Shown one piece after another: positions 21,194 through 29,726 of a stretch of DNA of 64,000 nucleotides. Every line of letters begins with the position of its first letter. The stretch's first letter is position 1. The notes under the pieces are model-generated. The model made no database searches and was not told where the DNA came from. It worked only from the letters and a program-made list of their open reading frames with translations. Source of the stretch: Haloprofundus salilacus (GTDB taxonomy: Archaea > Halobacteriota > Halobacteria > Halobacteriales > Haloferacaceae). Both the position numbers and the translations under genes were made by a program. Where the stretch lies: NCBI RefSeq assembly GCF_020150815.1, contig NZ_CP083723.1:1736001-1800000 (forward strand), written 5' to 3'.

Positions 21194-22660
21194 ATGGTGA
21201 GGTGGCTGCTGCTCGGCTGCGGTCCGGTCGGCCACGCGATACTGGAGATGCTGTCGGAGCGCTCCGGACGCGTTCGGGTGGTCACCGACGATCGAGAACG
21301 CGTGACGTCGCTCCGCGAGGAGGGTATCCGGGCGACCCACGGCGACCCGACCGACTCGAGTAACTACCCACCGACGGCGGACATCGTCCTCGTCGTGGGC
21401 GAGGACGCCGAGTGTAACATCGAAGCCATCCAGAGCGCGAGAGGTCGGTATCCGAACGCCCAGGTCCTTTCGTACGCGGGGGTCGAAGTCGATCCCGACT
21501 GTATCGAGAAACTCGTCGCCGCCGCCGACCGCGTCGTCGACGCGACGGCGGTGTTGACCGACCACGTCGTCGAGATGGTCGACCGCGAACCCGCTCGCCG
21601 CCTCCGTCGACTGCTCACGGTGCTCCGCGAGTTGGACGGCCCGCTCGCGGTCGTCACCCACGACAACCCAGACCCCGACGCCATCGCGAGCGCCGTCGCG
21701 CTCTGTCGCATCGCCGAGTACGTCGGCGTCGACGCCGACGCCTGCTACTTCGGCGAGATATCTCACCAGGAGAATCGTGCGCTGGTCAACCTGCTGGACC
21801 TCTCGCTGCGGAACGTCGAGTCGCCGGAGGAGCTCGAGCAGTACGCCGGTATCGCGCTCGTCGACCACTCGCGACCCGGCGTCAACGACGGGTTGGACCC
21901 CGAGACGTTCGTCGACATCGTCATCGACCACCACCCGCCGCGCGCGCCCGTGGAAGCCCGGTTCGTCGACCTCAGAAGCGAGGTGGGCGCGACGAGCACG
22001 CTGTTGGCCGACTACTTAGAGCGACTCGGCCGCGACCTGGATAGAACGGTCGCGACGGCGCTGCTGTACGGAATCCGCGTCGATACGAAGGATTTCACCC
22101 GCGAGGTGTCGAAAACCGACTTCGAGGCAACTGCGTACCTGCTCGAACGCGTCGACGTGTCGGTGCTCGAACGCGTCGAGACGCCGAGCATGAGCGCCGA
22201 CGTGTTCGAGACGATCGCCGGCGCCATCCGCAACCGCGAAACTCACGGCACCGCGGTAGCCTCCTGCGTCGGTGAGATACGCGACCGAGACGCGCTCGCG
22301 CAGGCCGCGGAGCGACTGCTCGACATGGAGGGGGTGCAGGTGTCGCTCGTCTACGGCTACAAGGACGGGACCGTCTACGTCTCCGGGCGCGCACGCGGAT
22401 CCGACATCGACCTCGGCGAGACGCTCAGAGACGCGCTCGGCCAGATCGGGAGCGCGGGCGGCCACGCCGACATGGCGGGCGCGCAACTCCCGCTCGGCAT
22501 CCTCGAAGACGTCGGCGACGACGCCAAGGAGTCGCTGACCGACGTCGTCCGCGGCATCGTCAGCGGTCGGTTCTTTGAGACGCTCGACACCGCGCCCGCG
22601 CCGGAGGTCAGCGACGCCGAGGCGCTGGCGCTGGAGTTCCCGCTCGAGGACCGAACCTGA
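21194..22660 (+). CDS. RCK_N (TrkA-N)-DHH-DHHA1 phosphoesterase
   Basis: 488 residues from ATG 21194. Residues 1-125 form a Rossmann domain of the potassium-channel RCK_N/TrkA-N type (VRWLLLGCGPVGHAI, acidic end of strand 2 VRVVTDDRERV). From about 155 a DHH phosphoesterase follows: THDNPDPDAIASA (motif I-II), ALVDHSRPG, IDHHPPRAP (DHH motif), and the DHHA1 part ending in GSAGGHADMAGAQL. All metal ligands appear present, so it should be active, probably on small nucleotides such as pApA, c-di-AMP or nanoRNA. The RCK_N domain suggests control by NAD(H) or a nucleotide. It stands alone in its transcription unit. Confidence 0.85.
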   Translation: MVRWLLLGCGPVGHAILEMLSERSGRVRVVTDDRERVTSLREEGIRATHGDPTDSSNYPPTADIVLVVGEDAECNIEAIQSARGRYPNAQVLSYAGVEVDPDCIEKLVAAADRVVDATAVLTDHVVEMVDREPARRLRRLLTVLRELDGPLAVVTHDNPDPDAIASAVALCRIAEYVGVDADACYFGEISHQENRALVNLLDLSLRNVESPEELEQYAGIALVDHSRPGVNDGLDPETFVDIVIDHHPPRAPVEARFVDLRSEVGATSTLLADYLERLGRDLDRTVATALLYGIRVDTKDFTREVSKTDFEATAYLLERVDVSVLERVETPSMSADVFETIAGAIRNRETHGTAVASCVGEIRDRDALAQAAERLLDMEGVQVSLVYGYKDGTVYVSGRARGSDIDLGETLRDALGQIGSAGGHADMAGAQLPLGILEDVGDDAKESLTDVVRGIVSGRFFETLDTAPAPEVSDAEALALEFPLEDRT

Positions 22661-22776
22661 GAAGCGAAGCCAAGAACCGAAACCACTGATCGAAGTCGAA
22701 TAACGAAACCGGGGGGCAAACCTGCGGTTCGACACCCGACACCACGCTTTTGCTCTCCGCTCTCGTATCGCCGCCT

Positions 22777-23562
22777 ATGTCGGGAAACGCCACGGTGAAA
22801 GCGTACATGACTCGGGAGGTGTCGACCGTCTCGCCGGACGACACGGTCGGCAACGTCGCCCACCGAATCGTCGAAAGCGACGGGCACAACGGTTTTCCCG
22901 TCTGTAACGGCCGGAAGGTCGAAGGGTTCGTCAACGCCCGCGACATCCTGATGGCCGACGACGACGCCCCCATCTTCACCGTGATGACCGACGACATCAT
23001 CGTCGCCCACCCGGAAATGAAGCTGACCGACGCCGCCCGCGTCATCCTCCGGTCGGGTATCCAGAAACTGCCCGTCGTCGACGACGCGGGCAACCTCGTC
23101 GGGATTATCTCGAATACCGATGTCATCAGAAGCCAGATAGAGCGCGCGACGCCCGAGAAGGTGGGAAAACTGATGCGGACGCTCGAACAGATTCACGACG
23201 TGTCGGTCCACGAGGAGCGCCGAAAGATCTCACTCTCCTCGCTCATTCCGACGCAGGGGCGCGTTTACGCCGACGAACTCGAAGGTCGAAAGTACGAACT
23301 TGAACGCGGCCTCGCCGAACCGCTCGTCGTCATCGACAACGACGGGACGATGCTCCTGGCCGACGGCCACCACCGAGTGCTCGCCGCCGACCGAATCGAG
23401 ATGTCGGAGATGGACGCGTACGTCATCGTCGTCGACGACGTGGTGGAACTCGGGATGCAGCGAACCGCCGAGAAGGAGGGACTCTCCTCCATCGACGACA
23501 TCGACATCGTCGACTACGCGCGCCACCCGCTCATCGAGACGACCAAACGGTTACAGCAGTAG
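22777..23562 (+). CDS. CBS-pair plus ParB/sulfiredoxin-fold protein
   Basis: 261 residues from ATG 22777. Two CBS motifs (about 5-60 and 66-122, with MTREVSTVSPDDTVGNVA and LPVVDDAGNLVGIISNTDV) form one adenine-nucleotide-binding module. The C-terminal half (about 145-230) is a ParB/Srx-like domain: VYADELEGRKYELERGL, LVVIDNDGTMLLADGHHRVLAA. The DGHHR motif is shared with archaeal free-serine kinase SerK as well as ParB CTPases. It lacks the helix-turn-helix of partition ParB, so plasmid or chromosome segregation is unlikely. A nucleotide-sensing small-molecule kinase is a reasonable inference. Confidence 0.85.
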   Translation: MSGNATVKAYMTREVSTVSPDDTVGNVAHRIVESDGHNGFPVCNGRKVEGFVNARDILMADDDAPIFTVMTDDIIVAHPEMKLTDAARVILRSGIQKLPVVDDAGNLVGIISNTDVIRSQIERATPEKVGKLMRTLEQIHDVSVHEERRKISLSSLIPTQGRVYADELEGRKYELERGLAEPLVVIDNDGTMLLADGHHRVLAADRIEMSEMDAYVIVVDDVVELGMQRTAEKEGLSSIDDIDIVDYARHPLIETTKRLQQ

Positions 23563-23686
23563 CCGAAACGGTCCGGTAGCGCGCCGACGTTCGGGGGTAT
23601 CGAGGCAGTAATGTCAGTTTGTTACTCTTCGTAGCCGACCTGCCGTCGCACTCCGGTTTTCGTGACTGGCGCGAGCGACGCCGTCG

Positions 23687-23869
23687 CTACCGGCTCTTTC
23701 GCCGATTCCGCCGCTCGAAGCCGAGAATCAGCAACCCGATGACCGCCCACGCGAGGATGGGAATCGGCCGCGACAGCGGCCACCACGGGGCGACAGGAAC
23801 GGCCGTGAGGACGAGCGACACCAGCGCCACGGCGAGAAAGAACACACCGACCGCCTCGTTCGGTCTCAT
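23687..23869 (-). CDS. Small membrane protein, 60 aa
   Basis: Two hydrophobic segments (about 8-28 and 33-50) joined by a PWWPLSRPIP turn, then a basic tail FERRNRRKSR, which by the positive-inside rule would lie in the cytoplasm. I do not know the family. It lies alone in 430 nt between the CBS protein and the ABC exporter, on the opposite strand. The clean two-helix hairpin supports it being real. Confidence 0.55.
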   Translation of the reverse strand: MRPNEAVGVFFLAVALVSLVLTAVPVAPWWPLSRPIPILAWAVIGLLILGFERRNRRKSR

Positions 23870-23993
23870 CGTCTCACCGTCGGCCGCCGGGAGTAAACCG
23901 TCTTCGACACGTGGCGGGCGACGTCGCCGGACGCTCCGCCGCCCCTCGACGACGCCGGCAAACCGTTAAGCCGTCGCCGCCGCCAGTTCCGGC

Positions 23994-25100
23994 ATGGACG
24001 GCACACGGTCCCCGCCGGCAATCTTCGTCAGGAACCTCACGAAAGTGTACGGCGACGAGACGGACGATGGCGTCCGCGCCGTCTCCGACCTCTCGCTCGA
24101 CGTCGAGGCGGGGACCGTCGTCGGGATTCTCGGTCCCAACGGCGCGGGGAAGACGACGGCCATCAAATGCATGCTGGGGCTCGTCGTTCCGACGGCGGGA
24201 GAAGTGCGCATCCACGGCATCGACGTTCAGAGCGACACGCGGCGGGCGTACCGCCGCGTGGCCGCGATGCTAGAGGGCGCGCGCAACGTCTACTGGCGAC
24301 TGTCGGTCAGGGAGAATCTCGACTTCTTCTCCAGTCTCGCCGGACAGAAGCGCGCGGACGCCCGCCGGAGACAGGACCGCCTCCTGAAGCAACTCGGACT
24401 GGCCGAGAAGGCCGATACCGCCGTCAACGACCTCTCGCGCGGGATGAAACAGAAGGCATCGCTAGCGGCGACGCTCTCGCGCGGCACCGACGTGGTGTTT
24501 CTGGACGAACCGACGCTCGGTCTCGACGTGGAGAGTTCGCTCGAACTCCGTCGGGAACTCCGGCGACTGGCCGAGCGCGAGGCGATGACCATCGTGCTGA
24601 GCAGCCACGACATGAGCGTCGTCGAGGACGTCTGCGACCGCGTCGTCATCGTCGACGACGGCGAAATCGTCGCCGACGACACAGTGGAGAATCTCATCGA
24701 CCTCTTCCGGACGCAGTCGTACCGCCTCGTCCTCGACGGCGACGTGCCGCCGAGCGTTCGAGAGCGACTCGAATCGGGTTACGACGCCTCCGAGTGGGAA
24801 CGACTCGCCGAAAAGAGCGACGACGACGCCACCGACCCCGACAGAACGCGCGTCACCGTCTCGGTTGCCGACGGCGACCGGCTGTACGAACTGCTTGGCG
24901 TCCTCCGCGAAGCGGGCGTCTCGCTCCGACGCATCGACAGCGTCGACCCGGACCTCACGGACGCGTTCTTGGGGCTGACCGACCGCAATGAGAAGAGAGT
25001 CCGCCCCGACCGGCCGTCGGTGGCCGTCGACGCAGGCGGTGGGGGCGACTCCGGCACGGAGCACGTCGAAAATCCCGAACCCGACGGAGGCGACGCGTGA
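23994..25100 (+). CDS. ABC-2 type exporter, ATP-binding subunit
   Basis: 368 residues. Nucleotide-binding domain: Walker A GPNGAGKTT (about 48-56), signature motif LSRGMKQKASLAATLSR, Walker B VVFLDEPTLGLD, H-loop SSHD. The region from about 245 to 320 is a DrrA-like regulatory C-terminal domain, followed by an acidic Gly-rich tail. A TATA-like GTTAAG at about 23965-23970 is about 25 nt before the ATG. It pairs with the next gene, overlapping at GTGA. Substrate unknown; such pairs export drugs or lipids. Confidence 0.93.
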   Translation: MDGTRSPPAIFVRNLTKVYGDETDDGVRAVSDLSLDVEAGTVVGILGPNGAGKTTAIKCMLGLVVPTAGEVRIHGIDVQSDTRRAYRRVAAMLEGARNVYWRLSVRENLDFFSSLAGQKRADARRRQDRLLKQLGLAEKADTAVNDLSRGMKQKASLAATLSRGTDVVFLDEPTLGLDVESSLELRRELRRLAEREAMTIVLSSHDMSVVEDVCDRVVIVDDGEIVADDTVENLIDLFRTQSYRLVLDGDVPPSVRERLESGYDASEWERLAEKSDDDATDPDRTRVTVSVADGDRLYELLGVLREAGVSLRRIDSVDPDLTDAFLGLTDRNEKRVRPDRPSVAVDAGGGGDSGTEHVENPEPDGGDA

Positions 25101-25921
25101 GCGAGTCGCCGTCGTCGGGTGCGACGAAACCGGCGGTCACGACCGGCGTCCGGCCGTGGCTTCGACTGCTCGTCGCGATTGCGCGAAAGCAGTTCACGCT
25201 GATTATTCGCTATCCGATAAACACCGTCTCGCAGGTGTTCGGGCTGTACGTTTTCTTCGCGCTCATCTTCTTCGGCGGACGGGCCGTCGGCGGCGCGGCG
25301 TTCGGCGAGTCGCTCAACGCCATCATCGTCGGCTTCTTCCTGTTCACGATGACCATCGTCGCCTATTCGGGACTGGCGTGGGACGTGACCCGCGAGGCGC
25401 AGTGGGGGACGCTCGAACAACTGTTCATGTCGCCGTTCGGGTTCGGCCGCGTGATGGCGGCGAAGGCGGCGGTGAACGTCTGCTTTAGCCTGCTGTGGGG
25501 CGCGGTGATTCTCGCCTCGATGCTCGTGACGACGGGGCGGTCGCTCTCCGTCGATTTACTCACCGTCGTCCCCGTCGGCGTGTTGACCATCGCGTCGGCG
25601 CTCGGCGTCGGCTTCGTCTTCGCGGGCCTCGCGCTCGTCTACAAGCGCATCGAGAACCTGTTTCAGCTGATCCAGTTCGCGTTCGTCGCGCTCATCGCCG
25701 CCCCGGTGGAGGCGGTTCCGGCGGTTCGGTTCTTGCCACTGGCGCTGGGGAGTGCGCTCCTCCGCGAGGCGATGACGCAGGGCACCGCCCTCTGGCAGTT
25801 CCCGGCGACGGACCTCGCCGTCCTCGGGGCGACCGCGGTCGGCTATCTCGCCGTCGGCGCGTACGTTTTCGGCGTCGCGAGTCGTCGGGCGCGACGACTC
25901 GGTGTGCTGGGACAGTACTGA
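25097..25921 (+). CDS. ABC-2 type exporter, permease subunit
   Basis: 274 residues from GTG 25097, overlapping the ATPase stop. Six hydrophobic segments; a coupling-type amphipathic start (WLRLLVAIARKQFTLIIRYPINTV) and EAQWGTLEQLFMSPFGFGRVMAAKA are typical of ABC-2 permeases. Forms a dimeric exporter with the preceding ATPase. The substrate cannot be told. Confidence 0.9.
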   Translation: MSESPSSGATKPAVTTGVRPWLRLLVAIARKQFTLIIRYPINTVSQVFGLYVFFALIFFGGRAVGGAAFGESLNAIIVGFFLFTMTIVAYSGLAWDVTREAQWGTLEQLFMSPFGFGRVMAAKAAVNVCFSLLWGAVILASMLVTTGRSLSVDLLTVVPVGVLTIASALGVGFVFAGLALVYKRIENLFQLIQFAFVALIAAPVEAVPAVRFLPLALGSALLREAMTQGTALWQFPATDLAVLGATAVGYLAVGAYVFGVASRRARRLGVLGQY

Positions 25922-25939
25922 CGGGGCGCTCGAAGGCGC

Positions 25940-26173
25940 TCACGTCCCCGGCACGTCGAACGCCGCTTGCCACTCGTCGACGAGTTCGAGCGCCGCCTCG
26001 CGCGTCTCGGCGGAGTCGCGGCGGTAGGTTTGGCCGTCCGGCGCCTGTTCGAGTCGGTCGAGTCGAACGACCCATCTACCCGCTCTGCTCTCTCGCAGGC
26101 GTATCGTCGCCCATCCGTCGTCTCGTTCCCACTCGGTCAGTCGGTCCGTGGTCTCGGCTTCCGTCCAGCCCAT
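25940..26173 (-). CDS. Small haloarchaeal conserved protein, 77 aa
   Basis: Starts MGWTEAETTDRLTEWERDDGW at ATG 26173; the open frame upstream lacks the acidic bias. A compact acidic alpha/beta protein with the segment ATIRLRESRAGRWVVRLDRLEQAPDGQTYRRD, which looks like three beta strands, then two helices. It resembles a haloarchaeal DUF family (DUF7543, from memory). Function unknown. Convergent with the permease gene, 18 nt apart. Confidence 0.65.
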   Translation of the reverse strand: MGWTEAETTDRLTEWERDDGWATIRLRESRAGRWVVRLDRLEQAPDGQTYRRDSAETREAALELVDEWQAAFDVPGT

Positions 26174-26195
26174 GCCCCCCGTTGAGCGCGGACGA

Positions 26196-26390
26196 TTAAG
26201 GCGCTGTCCGACCGTCGCCGTCGGCGCTCGCACCTGAGTTCGCGTTCGAGTTCGCACGAGCGACCGGTCCGGTTCCGTGGCCGCAAGCCGGACACACTGC
26301 GTATCCGAAGCAGTCGTACTCGATGACGTCCGCTCGTTCGGCCGTTCCGCACGCGCTACACTCGAAGTACGCCACCCATTCGAATCCCAT
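26196..26390 (-). CDS. Small zinc-ribbon protein, 64 aa
   Basis: Two CxxC knuckles, CSAC (about 11-14) and CPAC (about 33-36), with a further Cys in YDCFGY, form a zinc ribbon in residues 8-40; the tail is Asn/Ser/Gly-rich and disordered. Haloarchaea have many such tiny zinc-finger proteins, some shown to affect stress and biofilm formation. Same direction as the following 77-aa gene, 22 nt apart, so probably co-transcribed. Confidence 0.7.
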   Translation of the reverse strand: MGFEWVAYFECSACGTAERADVIEYDCFGYAVCPACGHGTGPVARANSNANSGASADGDGRTAP

Positions 26391-26770
26391 ATCGAGTCAA
26401 TGGGCTTGAATATCCTTAGTTAATGAGAGCCTGTGTTCGTGTTAGTCACTATCTGCCAATGTCTGAATTCGGAGATACAGTCTCCGTAACGGGTGCTCAC
26501 GCGCTCCAAACCGAAGAACGCCACCGTGACGAGCGACGGGCGGGGTCCGGCGCCTCACCAGCGGCGAGACGCCGGAAGCGCGGTCGGCGGCGAGCCGTCC
26601 GCCTCCCGAGCGTAAAGCGGTGTAAAATCGACGAACCGCGGTCGGGTCCGTCGGGGTTTAAACGGTCGTTTACATCGCGTTCAGTCCCGCTCGAACCGTT
26701 GTGAGACCGACGAACGGGGACGGCGAGCGGGGACGGCGAAAGGGGGTCAATGGACGGAGAAACGGGCAGG
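26391..26770. other. Intergenic region, no supported gene
   Basis: 380 nt. The first 70 nt are AT-rich and hold the promoter for the zinc-ribbon gene (TTAACTAAGGATATTC on the minus strand near 26405-26425). The rest is GC-rich; the open frame at 26423-26704 encodes a basic, Arg-rich peptide without haloarchaeal character and is not accepted. Confidence 0.5.
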
Positions 26771-27007
26771 TTAGAGGCGGTATCGTTCTAACGCTCGGGC
26801 GGCGTACGCCCCGGAGGCGACCGCGAGCGTCGCCGTGAGGAGCGCGGAGGCGACGAGACCCGCAGCGAGGACGAGCGTCGGCGGGAGCGACAGTAGCGAC
26901 GTCGCCAGACTCACGAGACTCGCCAGCGCCCTCGTGACGAGCACGGCGGCGACGGCCGTCTCGTCGCCGTACCTTTTTCGAGTCGTCGGCTTCGATGGCG
27001 AGGGCAT
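26771..27007 (-). CDS. Small two-helix membrane protein, 78 aa
   Basis: Basic N-terminus MPSPSKPTTRKRYGD, then two long hydrophobic segments (about 18-42 and 44-70) and a short polar end LERYRL. Unknown family. Alone between two larger intergenic regions. Codon third positions are GC-rich like neighbours, and the topology is sensible, but with no homology evidence it may be spurious. Confidence 0.45.
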   Translation of the reverse strand: MPSPSKPTTRKRYGDETAVAAVLVTRALASLVSLATSLLSLPPTLVLAAGLVASALLTATLAVASGAYAARALERYRL

Positions 27008-27209
27008 CTGTACTCGGACGTCTCGGCGCAGTCCGAGAGATTCACCGCTTCGATGACACTCTCCGTTCGACGATTGCTCGCGAGGCGGTACTATACGGCT
27101 TCGAGGATTAGACCTGAATTTAGATATTCTTACATTAGCTAATTACTTCTCTTGGTTACTGAGATTATTTGTCACTCGCATCCTACGGTAGTTATGTAGC
27201 CGAAGAATC

Positions 27210-28244
27210 ATGACCGAGATCCCATCCAGTGACGACCACGAAGCAGCGAACGACGGACTGAACATCGACCCGCGAACTTCGCGGCGGACGTTCCTCGCGG
27301 CGAGCGCCGTCGCCGGAACGGGCGCGTTCGGCGTCGGAAGCGCGGTCGCGGAGTCGGACGACGACGACGACGGCGAGAACGGAGACGACGACACGGATTC
27401 CGAACCGTTCGCGCTGGTGGAGTTCGACAACCAAGAGACGGAGGGGACCGAACTCGTCATCGAATCGGTGACGCTCTCCGACGGCGGGTTCGTCGCCATT
27501 CACGACGGAACACTCCTCGACGGCGATGTCATCGGGAGCGTTGTCGGCGTCTCCGAGTACCTCCCGGCGGGGCAGCACACGCAGGTTTCGGTGACCCTGT
27601 TCGACGTCGAGGGCGCGGAGTTCGACGACGACTCGCTCTCGGAGACGCAACCGCTCATCCCGATGCCGCACCTCGACACCGACGGCGACGAGGAGTACAC
27701 TTTCGTCGAGAGTGAGGGCGAAGAAGACGGCCCGTACGTCGAGGCCGGAAACGCGGTTGTCGACGTCGGGTTCGCCGTCGTCGACGGTGAGGACGAAGAT
27801 AGCTACGAGGACGACGAGACGTCGTTCGCCGCCGTCGAGTTCACGAATCAGACCGTCGACGACGAGACGGTCACCGTCGATTCGACGGTGCTCTCGGAGG
27901 GCGGGTTCGTCGCGTTCCACGACCTGACGCTGTTGGAAGGAGAGGTGACCGGAAGCGTCGTCGGCGTCTCCGAGTATCTCGAAGCGGGCGCGCACTACGA
28001 AGTAGACGTTGAGCTATTCGACGTCGAGGGTGCGGAGTTCGACGACGACTCGCTCTCAGACGGACAGGGACTTATCGCCATGCCGCACCTCGACACCGAC
28101 GGCGACGAGGAGTACACTTTCGTCGAAAGCGAAGGCGAAGAAGACGGCCCGTACGTCGAAGCCGGACAGGTCGTCGTCGACCTGGGCTTCGTCACACTTG
28201 ACGGGGACGAGATGGACGACGAAGACGACAACACTGACCGGTAG
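27210..28244 (+). CDS. Tat-secreted protein with two DUF7282-like domains
   Basis: 344 residues. Twin-arginine signal SRRTFLAASAVAGTGAFGVGSAVA (about 24-47, cleavage after AVA likely), then an acidic linker, then two copies of a beta-rich domain at about 67-192 and 205-331. Each copy has VTL-type strands, GGFVA(I/F)HD, GSVVGVSEYL, and MPHLDTDGDEEYTF. The family (DUF7282, from memory) is common in secreted haloarchaeal proteins of unknown role, perhaps surface or ion-binding. The net charge is extremely negative. No lipobox or C-terminal anchor is seen, so it should be released. An AT-rich region (27110-27200) lies upstream. Confidence 0.8.
   Translation: MTEIPSSDDHEAANDGLNIDPRTSRRTFLAASAVAGTGAFGVGSAVAESDDDDDGENGDDDTDSEPFALVEFDNQETEGTELVIESVTLSDGGFVAIHDGTLLDGDVIGSVVGVSEYLPAGQHTQVSVTLFDVEGAEFDDDSLSETQPLIPMPHLDTDGDEEYTFVESEGEEDGPYVEAGNAVVDVGFAVVDGEDEDSYEDDETSFAAVEFTNQTVDDETVTVDSTVLSEGGFVAFHDLTLLEGEVTGSVVGVSEYLEAGAHYEVDVELFDVEGAEFDDDSLSDGQGLIAMPHLDTDGDEEYTFVESEGEEDGPYVEAGQVVVDLGFVTLDGDEMDDEDDNTDR
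27600..28165 (+). repeat. Near-identical internal duplication, 417-nt period
   Basis: The segment around 27600-27745 recurs at 28017-28162 inside the same gene with few changes, including silent sites: both copies contain cacctcgacaccgacggcg and the following codons for EEYTFVESEGEEDGPYVEAG. The flanking parts of the two domains are much less alike, which points to recent gene conversion or a functional constraint on this block. Confidence 0.7.
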
Positions 28245-28441
28245 TTGGCGTTTCCGGGTGGAGATCGCGGAGGACATCCTCCGCACCGGATTCGAACGCT
28301 CCTTTATTCACGCGGTGGACAATTCGTCGCAGACACATCGGACGCTTCCGGTGAAATCCTGGTAAGAGAGTTCCGTGAGATGGACCGGGAAGTTCCCGAA
28401 CGTCGCGGCACACTCGCGAACTTTATCCGTGGTCCACGAGT

Positions 28442-29482
28442 ATGTCAATTATGCGCACGGCTGTACTCTCGGATGACCTCCAGTTACAGATCGAGGAGCG
28501 CGAACGGCCCGAGCCCGGCGACGACGAGGTGTTGGTTCGGATGCGCTCGGTGGGCATCTGCGGGTCGGACGTTCACTACTACGAACACGGTCGCATCGGC
28601 GACTACGTCGTCGACTCGCCGTTAGTACTCGGCCACGAGAGCGCCGGAGAGGTGGTCGACGTCGGGGCGGCAGTCGACGGCTTCGCCGTCGGCGACCGGG
28701 TGACGCTCGAACCGGGCGTGCCCTGCGACCGCGACGACTGCGAGTACTGTCGCGTTGATGAGTACAACCTCTGTCCCGACGTTCACTTCATGGCGACGCC
28801 GCCGGACGACGGCGCGTTCGCCGACTACGTCGCGTGGCCCGCCGACTACGCCTACCGCCTGCCCGAGTCGGTGTCGTTGCAGGCGGGGGCGCTCATCGAA
28901 CCGCTCTCTGTCGGCATCCACGTCTGTCGACGCGCGGGCGTCGGTCTCGGCGACGCCGTCTACATCTCTGGGTGCGGACCCATCGGCCTGCTGGCGATGG
29001 AAGTCGCGCGCGTCGCGGGTGCGGAACCGATTATCGCCGCCGACGTGCTGCCCTCGAAACTCGAACGGGCGCGCGAACGCGGCGCGATTCCGGTGAACGT
29101 GACCGAGGAGAACCCCGTCGAAGCCGTCGAGGAGGCGACGAACGGCCGATTCGCCGACGTGGTCATCGAGGCGTCGGGCGCGGAACCGGCCATCGAGAAC
29201 ACGCTCGATGTCGTCCGTCGCGGCGGGACGGTCGTTCTGGTCGGGTTGGCCGCCGACGGCGTCGTCCCGTTCGACACCAACGACATCATCGACAACGAAC
29301 TCGATCTGTTGGGATCGTTCCGCTACCGCCACACCTACCCCACGGCCATCGAACTCCTGGCGAACGAGCAGGTCGACGTGGAGGGAGTTATCGACTTCGA
29401 GATGGATCTCGACGACGTCAACGAGGCGTTCAAGCGCGTGCAGTCGGGAGAAACGGTGAAAGGGATGATATCGTTCGACTGA
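28442..29482 (+). CDS. Zinc-dependent medium-chain alcohol/polyol dehydrogenase
   Basis: 346 residues; a second ATG nine bases later is an alternative start. Catalytic zinc ligands appear in VGICGSDVHYYEHGRIGD (Cys) and LGHESAGEVVDVG (His-Glu), and the structural-zinc region CDRDDCEYCRVDEYNLC has four cysteines. The Rossmann motif is SGCGPIGLLAMEVA. The HYYEHGRIGDYVV and KRVQSGETVKGMI blocks resemble sorbitol (L-iditol) and xylitol dehydrogenases, so it probably oxidises a sugar alcohol with NAD(P)+. Alone in its unit. A TTTATC element about 20-25 nt before the ATG supports a near-leaderless start. Confidence 0.88.
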   Translation: MSIMRTAVLSDDLQLQIEERERPEPGDDEVLVRMRSVGICGSDVHYYEHGRIGDYVVDSPLVLGHESAGEVVDVGAAVDGFAVGDRVTLEPGVPCDRDDCEYCRVDEYNLCPDVHFMATPPDDGAFADYVAWPADYAYRLPESVSLQAGALIEPLSVGIHVCRRAGVGLGDAVYISGCGPIGLLAMEVARVAGAEPIIAADVLPSKLERARERGAIPVNVTEENPVEAVEEATNGRFADVVIEASGAEPAIENTLDVVRRGGTVVLVGLAADGVVPFDTNDIIDNELDLLGSFRYRHTYPTAIELLANEQVDVEGVIDFEMDLDDVNEAFKRVQSGETVKGMISFD

Positions 29483-29696
29483 GAGGGGGTGTCGAGCGAG
29501 AATGGGGGTGCTGAACGGGAACGGCATTCGCGGTGCGAAAGCGGAACGACGGCGACAGAGCTACGCGGGTCGGACGTGCTCCGCGCCGATTTCGATACGG
29601 CGGACGTGTGCCTCCGCCGAACCGACGCTTTCGCAAGTGTCTCACCTCTGCCAGGGTCTGTGGGGAACCCGGGCGTGATAACACACTGTCTCGTCA

Positions 29697-29726
29697 GGAA
29701 AAAAGCGGCTTCCCTAACCGATTAGG
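29697..29726 (-). terminator. Hairpin plus oligo-T after the Bat-type regulator gene
   Basis: On the minus strand, directly after the stop codon, CCTAATCGGTTAGG (29726-29713) can form a 5-bp stem, followed by GAAGCCGC and a run of six T (29704-29699). Archaeal termination needs mainly the T run. The same inverted repeat family recurs at 36114-36127, so an operator role is also possible. Confidence 0.5.

Noticed and set aside
26423-26704. 93-codon + frame after the zinc-ribbon gene
   Set aside because: Basic and Arg-rich with no domain; expected acidic bias missing.
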